NCBI RefSeq assembly: GCF_025263565.1
Contig: NZ_CP079865.1
Location: 868,001 to 932,000, forward strand
DNA from: Mycobacterium sp. SMC-8
GTDB lineage: Bacteria; Actinomycetota; Actinomycetes; Mycobacteriales; Mycobacteriaceae
DNA length: 64,000 nucleotides
Reading direction: 5' to 3'
The position numbers and the translations under genes are program-made. Positions 44,535 through 53,017 of this stretch are shown piece by piece. Below the pieces are notes generated by a model. The model saw only the letters and a program-made list of their open reading frames with translations. It made no database searches and was not told the DNA's origin. Position 1 is the first letter of the stretch. The number at the start of each line of letters is the position of its first letter.

Positions 44535-45283
44535 CGATCATGGAGCAGCAGCCGACCGGCTCCCGCGTGCTCCGGTCACCTTCCTGGGCCCGAGCACAAA
44601 AGGGCCTGTACCCGGCCCCTTGCGAGGACGGACTCTGGTCCAGCACGTTCGTGGAGATGAGTTCATCGCCGGGGTTGCGGGATGTCGTCGCGCATTTCTC
44701 TGGAGCCCTCGACCCGTGCGGATGGGATCAGGTTCGCGTCGAAGTTTTCAAGAGTCTCGACGGGCAGATGAACCTTCCGGGCTCGGCGCTGTGGTTGACG
44801 ATGCCGTATACATTCATCGATACGGTGCTGTCCGACGAGCAACAGGTCGACGAGACGGTCGATGTTCTTGATGCCTTCGAACGAATCCGAGCCGAACTGG
44901 GCCTAACGCAGAAGGAGATGTTCAAGGCCACCGGCATCAACAAGCGCACGTTCCACTCGTGGGCGGCAAAGCCCCCCGCCAGCCGGCCCCGTGTAGCCAG
45001 CTTGGGTGGACTGTGGGAGTTGGCGGACGCCGTCGACGACCTCCGCAGCACACTGGACCAGCCGATGAACAGGTGGCTGCGTGCCGACAAGAAGCGAGCC
45101 TCCGCACTACTCGACGGCCGGTTCGACGACCTCGTTGACCTGGCTGTGGATCGGACGCCGTTCCCTCGGCGAGAGATCGGCACTTCGGTATACGAGGGGA
45201 TCGCCGAACACGTCGAGACACCGATCATTCGAACCGGTGGTCCGGTGGTGACCGAGAACGTCGAGGACGGATTCGCCCGGTGA
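44531..45283 (+). CDS. Helix-turn-helix protein, second gene of the cassette
   Basis: A 250-residue protein. The middle carries a clear HTH (LGLTQKEMFKATGINKRTFHSWAAK, about residues 121-145), similar to a DUF2384/Xre-type antitoxin core. The N-terminal 110 residues are beta-rich and unassigned. The C-terminus is helical and acidic/basic. The position between two partners suggests an antitoxin or regulator. Overlaps both neighbours by 4 bp. Confidence 0.65.
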   Translation: MTIMEQQPTGSRVLRSPSWARAQKGLYPAPCEDGLWSSTFVEMSSSPGLRDVVAHFSGALDPCGWDQVRVEVFKSLDGQMNLPGSALWLTMPYTFIDTVLSDEQQVDETVDVLDAFERIRAELGLTQKEMFKATGINKRTFHSWAAKPPASRPRVASLGGLWELADAVDDLRSTLDQPMNRWLRADKKRASALLDGRFDDLVDLAVDRTPFPRREIGTSVYEGIAEHVETPIIRTGGPVVTENVEDGFAR

Positions 45284-46161
45284 CTATTGATCGACTCCTG
45301 CCGGAGCGATGGCCCCCGCACACGCTTCTCGCTCTGGAGCGGTGGCGGCAAGGGCATCTTCTCCCGATGGATCGCGGCGCATGGATCGTCCCAGCGTGGG
45401 TAGACGACCCTGTAACCGGAGAACCCGCTGCCGATGGAGCGTTGGGTGAGGTGCGTGCTCGGTCAGCACCATTGAGTGACAGCGGGTATGCCGCGGTGGT
45501 GTCACAGACCTGCGACATTGCGGGCGGTCCCGGGATGCGGCATCCGCTGGTGCAGGCATGCCCGGTACGCGACATCTCAGTCTTTTCGACGGAGAAGGTC
45601 CAGCAGATCAAAGACCATCAGCTCTCCGACTACGTCTGGCTAAGTGAGCCTCCGGTTCCTGGAGCGGTTTGGGCCGTGGACCTGCGCGCGATCGTTCCGG
45701 TCAGCAAGGGTTTGCTCGCTGCGCAGGAACCGGTCGTGGGGTTCGCCTCGATTGAGGACGAGCTCATTCTCGGACAGCGCCTTGCCAGCAAACTTGGCCG
45801 GCCTGCTGTGCACGATGCGCTTGCCGGTCCGGTATTCGAAGCTCTGCGCAAACTCATTTCGAAGGCGAAGAAGTCGCAGGACTGGTGCGATGACGTCGAA
45901 CAGCTTCGTTTGGAGATCGTCGAGGGGACCACACTGTATCCGAAGCGTGTGCGACTACTCGTGCTGACAGACGTCCGCTTCGGACCGTCGGAGAAGAAAC
46001 CGCTTCGCGACGAATGGAAGTCCCATCGGAAGTCATTGAACGCCGCCGGGATTACTTGGGAACCAATCCATTTCCTCACGGTCGACAAATGCCCCGTGCG
46101 ACTCTATCGCGCGTCGGTACCCATCGAAGCGCCGACTCTCGAGCGCGGACGGTTTGCATAG
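45280..46161 (+). CDS. Third gene of the cassette, with a Ser-Gln-Thr-Cys-Asp motif
   Basis: A 293-residue protein of no known function. AAVVSQTCDIAGGPG (about residues 69-83) looks like a conserved active-site or nucleotide-handling loop with a Cys and Asp. The middle has DELILGQRLASKLGRP, and the C-terminus a beta-rich RVRLLVLTDVRFG. Starts at GTG, 4-bp overlap with the HTH gene. It may be the effector; that is inference. Confidence 0.6.
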   Translation: MTIDRLLPERWPPHTLLALERWRQGHLLPMDRGAWIVPAWVDDPVTGEPAADGALGEVRARSAPLSDSGYAAVVSQTCDIAGGPGMRHPLVQACPVRDISVFSTEKVQQIKDHQLSDYVWLSEPPVPGAVWAVDLRAIVPVSKGLLAAQEPVVGFASIEDELILGQRLASKLGRPAVHDALAGPVFEALRKLISKAKKSQDWCDDVEQLRLEIVEGTTLYPKRVRLLVLTDVRFGPSEKKPLRDEWKSHRKSLNAAGITWEPIHFLTVDKCPVRLYRASVPIEAPTLERGRFA

Positions 46162-46469
46162 ACCCACTCGGGGTGTCCGCCTCACCAATCGCACAGCTGA
46201 TTTCGGACAGGGTGGCCCCACGTACCTATCGAAGCACGCCGCGGTCCGCTCCCGGCCGGATCGCGGAGTCAGAAGGCAGGTTACGAGCGACTGCGCTCAC
46301 TGGCGACGGATCCGCCCTAGGGCGCTCGGCAACGCCGATGCCGATGTTGCGCAGGACGCACATCGATTGCCTGGCGGGTTATCTGCCACGTGACCCAGGT
46401 TACGCAGCGCGCATCACGCGGGCACAACGGGCGTTGACGACCAGATGATCGATACGGTTGCTGAGCCGT
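46162..46469. other. Intergenic region after the cassette
   Basis: 308 bp with no credible gene. A 12-bp match (CACTCGGGGTGT, 46165-46176) to the sequence spanning the 5' end of tRNA-Pro (39560-39571) is present; I treat it as weak. It lies between convergent genes. Confidence 0.4.
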
Positions 46470-47267
46470 TCAGGCGCGATACGGATAAACAGCTTTGGCG
46501 AGATCACGCGCCGCCGTCAGAGTCGCTCGGTCGAGGTCCTTGTGCCGTGCCCGTTCCGTGAGCCTCGCTAGCAGCGTGCACAGCGCCCGCTCGTCCCGGG
46601 AGGCAATGTCTGCGGCGTCGAGCGCGCTGACAGGGACAGGAGCCGGTGAATCTTCAGGCGTCAGGGCGAGGTCGGTCGCGGAACCGGCCCTCGGCACCTC
46701 GACGACGCGGATCGGCGTTCCGTGGCGCTCGGCAGCCATGCGTGCAGCAGATGAGTCGCGCCGACACGTGTCCGAGCAGTAGAGCCGGCAGCGTCCGCGA
46801 CGTGGCCTGTCTTCAGGATCCATCATCAACACATCGCATCGCACGCACCGCGGCCACTCCGTGTCCACACGAGCGTCGCGCCATGCATCAGCGCGCGCAG
46901 CCGGTTGCTTCTTAACGGCTTTCGCCGCCTTGCTGCGCAGCAGCGCGCGTATCTCTCTGACATCAACACCGACCAGCTCGGCGATAGCCGCCAACGTCGC
47001 GCCACGTTCCCGCATGTCCTTGATCGATGCACAGGCTTCCGCGTAATAGCGGCTGCGCCTGCGCTGCGCCTCCGCCTCCGCTTGCTGGCGAGACTGCGCG
47101 ACGCGACGGGCCTGCCATTCGTCCACATCCTGCAGGCGTCCGATCAACGCCCGAACGGCGGTCGCGTCATCGGCGTTGGCACGGTCCTGCTGCGCTCGCA
47201 CTTCGTTCGCTCGGCGTTGCGCCTCGACGGCGCGACGACGCGCCTCCAGTTTCGACACAGCAGTCAT
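46470..47267 (-). CDS. Coiled-coil/HTH/zinc-finger protein of accessory DNA
   Basis: A 265-residue protein. The N-terminal 85 residues are a highly charged coiled coil. An HTH (GATLAAIAELVGVDVREIRALL, about residues 89-110) follows, then a putative zinc finger (RCVRCDVLMM … RLYCSDTCRRD). I have no firm family. This domain order is common in mycobacterial island and plasmid genes. It may belong to the tRNA-Pro island. Confidence 0.6.
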   Translation of the reverse strand: MTAVSKLEARRRAVEAQRRANEVRAQQDRANADDATAVRALIGRLQDVDEWQARRVAQSRQQAEAEAQRRRSRYYAEACASIKDMRERGATLAAIAELVGVDVREIRALLRSKAAKAVKKQPAARADAWRDARVDTEWPRCVRCDVLMMDPEDRPRRGRCRLYCSDTCRRDSSAARMAAERHGTPIRVVEVPRAGSATDLALTPEDSPAPVPVSALDAADIASRDERALCTLLARLTERARHKDLDRATLTAARDLAKAVYPYRA

Positions 47268-47752
47268 GTCGACAACCTACGAAGCAACACGAGGTTTCGT
47301 CCACGACCACAGCCACATTCGTCTCAGTTCCGCGCGTCGCTCAGCGTCACTTCCGATGGCGCGCCCCGGCCGCTGTCGTCACTGCCGAGTAACCCGCCCC
47401 GCTTGCCACCAAGCCATCCCTGCCAGCCAGTTCCTCCAATTCCGACACACCTCTTGCACTCTGGGGCCAGCACGATCACTTTTCGTCGGACGATAAACAC
47501 GCATCGATCCGCAATGCCATTGACGAAAGTGCTACGGGGTCTCAACGCGAGCAACCGCACTGCGAACGCTGAGGCGGTTCACGTCGCCTGGCCCGACATA
47601 GTCGTCGTGGGCATGCCTGCGATCTGCGTGCACGGCCCCTAGCGAGTGACGGCGAACATTTCGCCGGTGCCATCGCCGACGTGACTGGAGTGCAGAGGAA
47701 AGTTCGAAGACCAGCCAGACTGGGCGCAGTGAAACTCGTTGCCGCTAGAGGG
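47268..47752. other. Intergenic region, no gene seen
   Basis: 485 bp with no convincing coding frame; an overlapping plus-strand frame (46905-47642) looks like a shadow with low-complexity Pro/Ser stretches. The composition is less GC-rich than its flanks. It is the likely transition between island and metabolic genes. Confidence 0.4.
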
Positions 47753-48439
47753 CTATGCGAGCGGTCGCCCTGCATGCAGACTGGCGGCCTTCACGCGCTT
47801 GGTCTCGCCATCGTCGCTCTTGCAGTGGGCGGCGAGAAAGCCATCGACGAGGTTCTCGCAGTCGTCGTGAGTGATGCCGCGAATCCCGGTCATCCGGGCA
47901 AACGCCAGTGGGCCGACCAGTTGGCACAGCGCCAGTTCTCGGTCGAAGTTCTCCAACTCGGCTTGCGCCGTCGGGCTAGAGAGTATGGCGTCGAACGGTT
48001 GCCGGTACTGGTCGACGACTCGGGCCCGCAACGCGCCGGATGTGTGTCGATCATCGGCTTCGTTCGTCGGGCCGGTGGGACCAAGGGACAGCCATGCCAG
48101 CGTCGTGACATGCAGTGGCGCGTCGTTGAAAAGAGCGGCTTGGCGGCTTAGCAATTCGATCAACTGGTCACGCAGAGGGCCGCTGGTCGGTACCGGAGTC
48201 GCCACCTGGGGAAGCAAGCGTTCGAACGTGGCTGCGAGCAGGTGCGACGAACTTTGGAAATGGCGGTAAAGCGTGGTTCTGGCCACTTTGGACGCTTTGG
48301 TGACGGCATCGATCGTGACGGCTTCCACGCCGCCAGTGCTCAGAAGGGTCGCGGCTGCATCCAGCAGTCGATTTCGAGACCGGATTCGCCGCGGGTCCAC
48401 GTCATCGTCAGGGACCGGCGCTGGCTGACTGTCGCTCAC
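47753..48439 (-). CDS. TetR-family regulator A
   Basis: A 228-residue TetR protein. The N-terminal HTH (AVTIDAVTKASKVARTTLYRHFQSS, about residues 39-63) is standard; the ligand domain is unassigned. It is divergent from the thioesterase gene, and the gap holds a motif shared with 49722-49738. Confidence 0.85.
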   Translation of the reverse strand: MSDSQPAPVPDDDVDPRRIRSRNRLLDAAATLLSTGGVEAVTIDAVTKASKVARTTLYRHFQSSSHLLAATFERLLPQVATPVPTSGPLRDQLIELLSRQAALFNDAPLHVTTLAWLSLGPTGPTNEADDRHTSGALRARVVDQYRQPFDAILSSPTAQAELENFDRELALCQLVGPLAFARMTGIRGITHDDCENLVDGFLAAHCKSDDGETKRVKAASLHAGRPLA

Positions 48440-48493
48440 TCATTCACCTCGGCGGTCGATTTCACGCGATGCTGTCCTGGCAGTCTAGCAGTG

Positions 48494-48510
48494 TGGTACT
48501 AACGGTATCG
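48494..48510. promoter_or_regulatory. Operator-like sequence upstream of thioesterase 1
   Basis: TGGTACTAACGGTATCG agrees at 12 of 17 positions with the perfect palindrome at 49722-49738, keeping TACTA and GTATCG. TAGTAT at 48523-48528 is a -10 element ending seven bases before the GTG start at 48535, so the transcript is probably leaderless and the operator would overlap the -35 region. Confidence 0.55.
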
Positions 48511-48534
48511 AAGCGAAACCGATAGTATTGGAGC

Positions 48535-49053
48535 GTGATTGTGCCGGAAAGCGCGTCGCTGCCGAAGCGGTTACCTTCGCACACGACAACGTGCATGGGT
48601 TGCGGCCCCGACAATCCCCACGGACTGCAGTTGGTGGTGCACCGCCGCGGCGACGCGGTGTACTCCGACGTGATTTTCGACGAGCGCCACATCGGGGCTC
48701 CTGGGCTGGCCCATGGCGGAGCAGTTGCGGCGGCGTGCGATGACGTCTTGGGATTCACATTGTGGATCGCCGGCACACCAGCGGTGACTCGCAGCCTGAC
48801 AGTGGAGTATCTGCGGCCGGTACCTCTGCATCAACCCCACAGGATCACCGCCCACATCCGGTGCCGCGAAGGACGGGCTCTGCACGTCATGGCGACGGGC
48901 ACTGATTCCGATGGGGCCAACCGCTTCACCGCCACTGCGGTATTTGTCGCGGTCAGCCAGGATCACTTCGCTGCGCACGGCGACGTCAGTGCTTTTGGCG
49001 GCCTTCTCGAACAGTTCTCACGTCACGGCGGCCTCGACGACGGGCGACCATGA
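48535..49053 (+). CDS. PaaI-type hotdog thioesterase 1
   Basis: A 172-residue hotdog-fold protein with CMGCGPDNPHGLQL (N-terminal Cys motif of the family) and GAPGLAHGGAVAAACDD, which contains the catalytic Asp/His-Gly helix. It would hydrolyse acyl-CoA thioesters. It is followed with a 4-bp overlap by TetR B, making a regulator-enzyme pair. A close relative lies at 51540-52094. Confidence 0.85.
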   Translation: MIVPESASLPKRLPSHTTTCMGCGPDNPHGLQLVVHRRGDAVYSDVIFDERHIGAPGLAHGGAVAAACDDVLGFTLWIAGTPAVTRSLTVEYLRPVPLHQPHRITAHIRCREGRALHVMATGTDSDGANRFTATAVFVAVSQDHFAAHGDVSAFGGLLEQFSRHGGLDDGRP

Positions 49054-49721
49054 CGCTCCCCCTTTCTCGCAGCCATGGCAAAACCCGACCGCTGGAGGCA
49101 AAATCAGCCGGCGGCCGGACGCGGACCGCTGTAGCGCCCGCCTCGCATTCATCCACCCAGCGCCGGGAAGCGATTCTGGACGCGGCCCTGCTCGTGGCCA
49201 CGTCAGGTGGCTATGAGGCGGTTCAGATGCGGTCGGTCGCCGAGCGGGCCGGTATCGCCGTCGGCACGCTCTACCGCCACTTCCCGGCGAAGACCAACTT
49301 GTTGGTGGCGGCGCTATCGCGCGAGTTTCGCCGACTCGACTCGGCTGACGACTGGGCTAGCGGTGACGGCACGCCATTGGAACGGCTCGAACGTCTCACC
49401 ACACACCTACATGACCGCTGGCAGCGCGATCCCTGGCTGACATCAGCCATGACACGAGCGTTCGCCGTTGCAGACACCCGGGCAGCCGCAGAACTAGACT
49501 GCGCCGCCGCCGAAATTCAGACCCTGCTGGCCCGCACGCTCAGGGGCGGCGAACCGACTCCAGCCGATTTACACATCGCCGCGATCATCTCCGACGTGTG
49601 GCTGGCCAACCTCGTGGCCTTTTGTGGCCACCGAGCGTCGGCCGCCGATACTCGCGAACGCATCGACCTGGCCACTCGGCGCGTGGTGACCAGCCGCGCA
49701 CGACCCGCGGAAACCGCATAA
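49050..49721 (+). CDS. TetR-family regulator B, KstR-like
   Basis: A 223-residue regulator. The HTH reads VQMRSVAERAGIAVGTLYRHFPAKTNLLVAALSREF, close to the M. tuberculosis sterol regulator KstR. The first 34 residues are disordered. Its start overlaps the thioesterase stop (ATGA). A perfect palindromic site lies immediately after its stop codon. Confidence 0.85.
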   Translation: MTLPLSRSHGKTRPLEAKSAGGRTRTAVAPASHSSTQRREAILDAALLVATSGGYEAVQMRSVAERAGIAVGTLYRHFPAKTNLLVAALSREFRRLDSADDWASGDGTPLERLERLTTHLHDRWQRDPWLTSAMTRAFAVADTRAAAELDCAAAEIQTLLARTLRGGEPTPADLHIAAIISDVWLANLVAFCGHRASAADTRERIDLATRRVVTSRARPAETA

Positions 49722-49738
49722 CGATACTAGTAGTATCG
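49722..49738. promoter_or_regulatory. Perfect palindromic operator CGATACTAGTAGTATCG
   Basis: Two 8-bp arms around one central base, 58 bp upstream of the gene at 49797. It shares TACTA and GTATCG with the site at 48494-48510. A TetR dimer site is the simplest reading; TetR A or B is the candidate binder. Confidence 0.65.
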
Positions 49739-49796
49739 CAGCGCTACCTGAAGTACCCTTAGGGCGAGGCTCGATGACGCGGCGAAGGAGAGTGCC

Positions 49797-50261
49797 ATGT
49801 ATACCCAATGGATCGAAAATTGTGTCGTGCAACGCGTCTCCGTGCGCGACGGCCTGGTCCTGGACCTGGACGACTACAACGAGATTGTCATCTCGTGCCC
49901 CTTGCTGCTGACACTGCCTGCGGTCGACCCGTATCCCGCAGAAGCGGTACGCATCGATCCACTCAAGATCGCGACTGACGAACGCCCGTTGTTGAACCTC
50001 GCCGGCGCGGTGTGCACTCAGGCCTGGTCCGGCGACGATGGAGGGCTACACCTGAGGTTCTCGCGTGGACACAGCATCGACGTCGACCCCGATTCCGAGG
50101 AAACGGCATGGGAGTTGTACGGCAAGCGCCACGGCTACATGGCATGCCTACCCCGGGGGCGGGTACGCGTGGTCCGCCACGACCTCCCCGACAGCGACGA
50201 CGCCAACATCCTCAACAACGCCGCACAACCGTCGGCGGGGTCGGCGCGACAGACGCACTAA
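49797..50261 (+). CDS. DUF6188-like hypothetical protein
   Basis: A 154-residue soluble protein, with VVQRVSVRDGLVLDLDDYNEIVISCPL and GGLHLRFSRGHSIDVDPD, matching the actinobacterial DUF6188 pattern as I recall it. AAGGAGAG precedes the ATG. The palindrome upstream suggests TetR control. Function unknown. Confidence 0.65.
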   Translation: MYTQWIENCVVQRVSVRDGLVLDLDDYNEIVISCPLLLTLPAVDPYPAEAVRIDPLKIATDERPLLNLAGAVCTQAWSGDDGGLHLRFSRGHSIDVDPDSEETAWELYGKRHGYMACLPRGRVRVVRHDLPDSDDANILNNAAQPSAGSARQTH

Positions 50262-50308
50262 ATGCGACCGCGGACGGGGACGGGTCAACTTCGGCGGCAA
50301 TGCGTGGA

Positions 50309-51358
50309 TCAGATTGAACGTGGACCGGACTGCCCTGGCGACATCGAGGCGGGCGAGCATTCCCGAATGATGCTGTCGAGGTTTTGCTGCACGCGCTCGG
50401 GAGCGATGCCAACCGATGGTGAATACAGCATGATGTGGTCGAGGACGCCGTCGTAGCGTCTCAGCTGTTCACGGACCTCGTGTGCCGTCCCCGCGACGCC
50501 CATGGTGTCGATCATCTCCTCGGACACCGCGGCGAACATCGCCGGGAAATCGCGCTGGGCGAATGCTTCCCGGATGGTTCGGCCTTCGCTGGCGAAGCCG
50601 TTCACATCAAGTACCGTCTCGTAGGATTTGACCGAGGAGTAGAACGCAATCTGCTGCGCCAGTTCGCGCCTGGCGACCTCGGCGTCGTCGTGGATGGCGC
50701 ACATCACCATGGAAATGATTTCCACGTCATTGGGGTCGCGGCCGGTGTGCGCGGCACCCCTGGCGATAGCGGGCCGGACGATCTCCTCGACGTAGGTGGT
50801 GGTGAACAGGGGATGTCCGGCCAGCCCGTCGGCCACCCGCCCGGCCGCCTCGCACATCCGAGGCCGGACACCGGCGGTGACGATCGGGATCGGCCGGCTG
50901 GAGGGTCCCACGTCGCCGGTCGGCGTGAGATTCATTCTGTAAAAACGACCCTCGTGATGGATCGGGCCTTCATGCAGGTTCCATATCCGGCGCAGCAGCA
51001 TCACGAGTTCTTCCATCCGCAGCGCGGGCGCGGAGGTGTCGGGCACGCCGTGCCAGTCGCTCATCATCCGCTTGGTGCCGTTGCCGATGCCCAGCACCAG
51101 CCGTCCGTTGGAGAGTTCGTCGAGATCACGCGCCTCGGTGGCCAGCACCAGGGGGCTTCGGCCGACGCCGTAGAGAATGGAGGAACCGATCCGGCAGTTC
51201 TGTGTGCAGTTGGCCATCGCGGCCATGGAGATCGAACCCGACCGGGAGTAGAACTCCGAGGCCCATACGGCGTCGAACCCGGCCGCATCGGCGGCGTGTG
51301 CGGTCTGGGCCAGTGACTTCAAATCCGCGCCGAGAACCGACAGGCCGTAGGTGCTCAT
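50309..51358 (-). CDS. LLM-class F420-dependent oxidoreductase
   Basis: A 349-residue luciferase-like TIM-barrel protein. AADAAGFDAVWASEFYSRS, RIGSSILYGVGRSPLVLATEARDLDELSNGRLVLGIGNGT and the C-terminal region match the mycobacterial F420-linked subgroup. Substrate unknown. The ATG at 51358 begins the barrel; the longer frame upstream is low-complexity. Confidence 0.85.
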   Translation of the reverse strand: MSTYGLSVLGADLKSLAQTAHAADAAGFDAVWASEFYSRSGSISMAAMANCTQNCRIGSSILYGVGRSPLVLATEARDLDELSNGRLVLGIGNGTKRMMSDWHGVPDTSAPALRMEELVMLLRRIWNLHEGPIHHEGRFYRMNLTPTGDVGPSSRPIPIVTAGVRPRMCEAAGRVADGLAGHPLFTTTYVEEIVRPAIARGAAHTGRDPNDVEIISMVMCAIHDDAEVARRELAQQIAFYSSVKSYETVLDVNGFASEGRTIREAFAQRDFPAMFAAVSEEMIDTMGVAGTAHEVREQLRRYDGVLDHIMLYSPSVGIAPERVQQNLDSIIRECSPASMSPGQSGPRSI

Positions 51359-51539
51359 GACCGGTCTCCTGTGCGCGGGCGCGGGCCGTCGAATACGACG
51401 GCGCTGACCCGTGGCCGCCGTCTGGTGGAGGTGATCCTCGGCGACCAGGTACATGAGTGCGTTGATGATGTTTGCGTCGAGCGGGGTAAGAGACGTGGAA
51501 CGCGCGCGGCCAGCCGTGCGCCACCTCCAAGGCTGGTGC

Positions 51540-52094
51540 TCAGCATCTTCCCTCCCTGGGTGACCGCACAATGCAGGGTGTCGAAGTCGCCTTCTGTATG
51601 GAACTAGTGAAGTGCGCCATCGTGACGACGACGAATAACCCTGAGGCGGACGCGACTAGCTGACCGGTAGTCTCCTCGCGCAATTCTGTCCGGACTTCGA
51701 GTTTCCGGCCGGTCTTGGACACCAGCTCCGCGCTGACCTCGTAGGGGACCCCCAGCAACACCGGCGCGTAGAACTCGGTATCGAACCTGCGGGTGACGGC
51801 CATCTCACCGACGACGTACAGCAACATGCCCACCATGTCGTCGAGTACGGTCATGACTGCGCCGCCATGTGCGATACCGGGTGCGCCGCGATGTCTGCCG
51901 TCGAAGATATGCCTGGCACCCACCCCGTCGCCATGCCGACGCGCTCGCAGGCGATGACCGTGCGGATTGTCTGTGCCGCAACCAAGGCACCACGGGTGGT
52001 GCGCATCAAGGTAGTCGCCGTCGGCGGCGACAGCACGATCCTGAAAGCTATGCCACCATGCGATGGCCGAATCTTCTTCCGCTTGCTCTTCGAT
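51540..52094 (-). CDS. PaaI-type hotdog thioesterase 2, no canonical start codon
   Basis: Reading the frame upstream of its first GTG (51923) extends the conserved family N-terminus: CLGCGTDNPHGHRL precedes GARHIFDGRHRGAPGIAHGGAV, matching thioesterase 1. No ATG, GTG or TTG lies in frame between the upstream TAG stop (52107-52109) and that GTG. A GGAGGG ribosome-binding site sits seven bases before an ATC at 52092-52094, giving a 184-residue protein (IEEQAEEDSAIAWW). So the start is a rare ATC or a lost ATG. From the internal GTG the protein would lack its N-terminal motif. Confidence 0.7.
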   Translation of the reverse strand: MEEQAEEDSAIAWWHSFQDRAVAADGDYLDAHHPWCLGCGTDNPHGHRLRARRHGDGVGARHIFDGRHRGAPGIAHGGAVMTVLDDMVGMLLYVVGEMAVTRRFDTEFYAPVLLGVPYEVSAELVSKTGRKLEVRTELREETTGQLVASASGLFVVVTMAHFTSSIQKATSTPCIVRSPREGRC

Positions 52095-52348
52095 GACGAA
52101 ACCCTCCTAAATAGACCCTCGTAGCGCGTGGTTCACCACACGACTGAAGAATTGCGCCGGCGTCGACTGGGCTGATCGCCGGTAGATATGTATGTAGGAC
52201 TCGTTAGCCCGCCGAGATCATCGCTGCGACACACCTTCCGATTAGGACACTGTCGGCTATCTGGTCCTGCCCGTAATCCCTTGGACTGCAGTGTATTCAT
52301 AGCCGGCCAGATCGCGTCACAATGAACTGGCACACAGTCCGCAGCGCC

Positions 52349-53017
52349 TCACAACTCCTGGGAGAAGGCGTCACGCTGGGCTCCAGCGCCAGCCATGAGC
52401 GGGCCGTACCGGTGATGCAACTCTGTAACGATGTCGGTGAAGGGGAGATCGTGGTACCAACCGCGGTCGTTGAGGTACTCCATGTGTTGGCTTCCCCCAC
52501 CGTCGTAGGCATGGAGGAGCGCATCGGTGTGGCCGTCGAAGTCGATCGGAGGTACACCGAATCGCGCGCAGAGCTCGGCATTGAACGCCGGAGTGGCCTT
52601 CACCCAGCGGTTGTTGAGTTGTAATTCGCTATATCCGTGGTAGACGAACACGTCGGTACCTCCCATCCGGGCACGCAATGTGGTGGTCTGCAGATGGTTG
52701 CGCACGTCCGCGAATCCGAGCCGGGCCGGAATGCCCGCCGCACGAGCTGCCGCGGTCAGCAGCACCGCCTTCGGTATGCAATACGCCCTCGACGCTGTCG
52801 CTACATAGCTCGCCCGATAATGCTCGGGATCGTCGTCGGTGCTATAGGGATCGTACCAAATCCTGTCCCGCACAGCGGTGAAGATCAACCTCGCCTTCTG
52901 CACAGGGTCACGAACGTCACCGACCGCGTCCTCGGTGAAGCGCTGTACATCGTCGTGCTGCCAATCGAGGAACCCAGTTGTCTCCAGGAAACTCGATTCG
53001 TTTGAAGTGTCGCTCAC
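52349..53017 (-). CDS. Transglutaminase-like protein
   Basis: A 222-residue protein with a papain-like core: Cys in ASRAYCIPKAVLL, His in VYHGYSELQLNNRWVKATPAFN. The Asp of the triad is probably near PPIDFDGH. Proteins of this type act as cysteine proteases or acyl/peptide transferases. The GTG start overlaps the stop of the BtrH-like gene (GTGA), so both are translated together. Confidence 0.8.
   Translation of the reverse strand: MSDTSNESSFLETTGFLDWQHDDVQRFTEDAVGDVRDPVQKARLIFTAVRDRIWYDPYSTDDDPEHYRASYVATASRAYCIPKAVLLTAAARAAGIPARLGFADVRNHLQTTTLRARMGGTDVFVYHGYSELQLNNRWVKATPAFNAELCARFGVPPIDFDGHTDALLHAYDGGGSQHMEYLNDRGWYHDLPFTDIVTELHHRYGPLMAGAGAQRDAFSQEL

Larger units (their letters stand above)
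39638..46161. mobile_element. tRNA-Pro integrated island (phage-satellite-like)
   Basis: Adjacent to the 3' end of tRNA-Pro are a tyrosine integrase (minus), an excisionase-like gene, an AAA+ replication-type ATPase, a small unknown gene and a three-gene cassette. There are no capsid, tail or conjugation genes, which fits a satellite or small integrative element. I could not find a repeat of the tRNA 3' half downstream, so the right end is not proven. It may extend to about 47.3 kb and include the minus-strand gene at 46470. Confidence 0.6.

Noticed and set aside
46165..46176. 12-bp match to the 5' edge of tRNA-Pro as a candidate right attachment site
   Set aside because: It matches the wrong end of the tRNA (the integrase lies at the 3' end), is short, and the match does not extend into the rest of the tRNA.
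46905..47642. 245-residue plus-strand frame
   Set aside because: Overlaps the real minus-strand gene in its first part and is Pro/Ser low-complexity in the rest.
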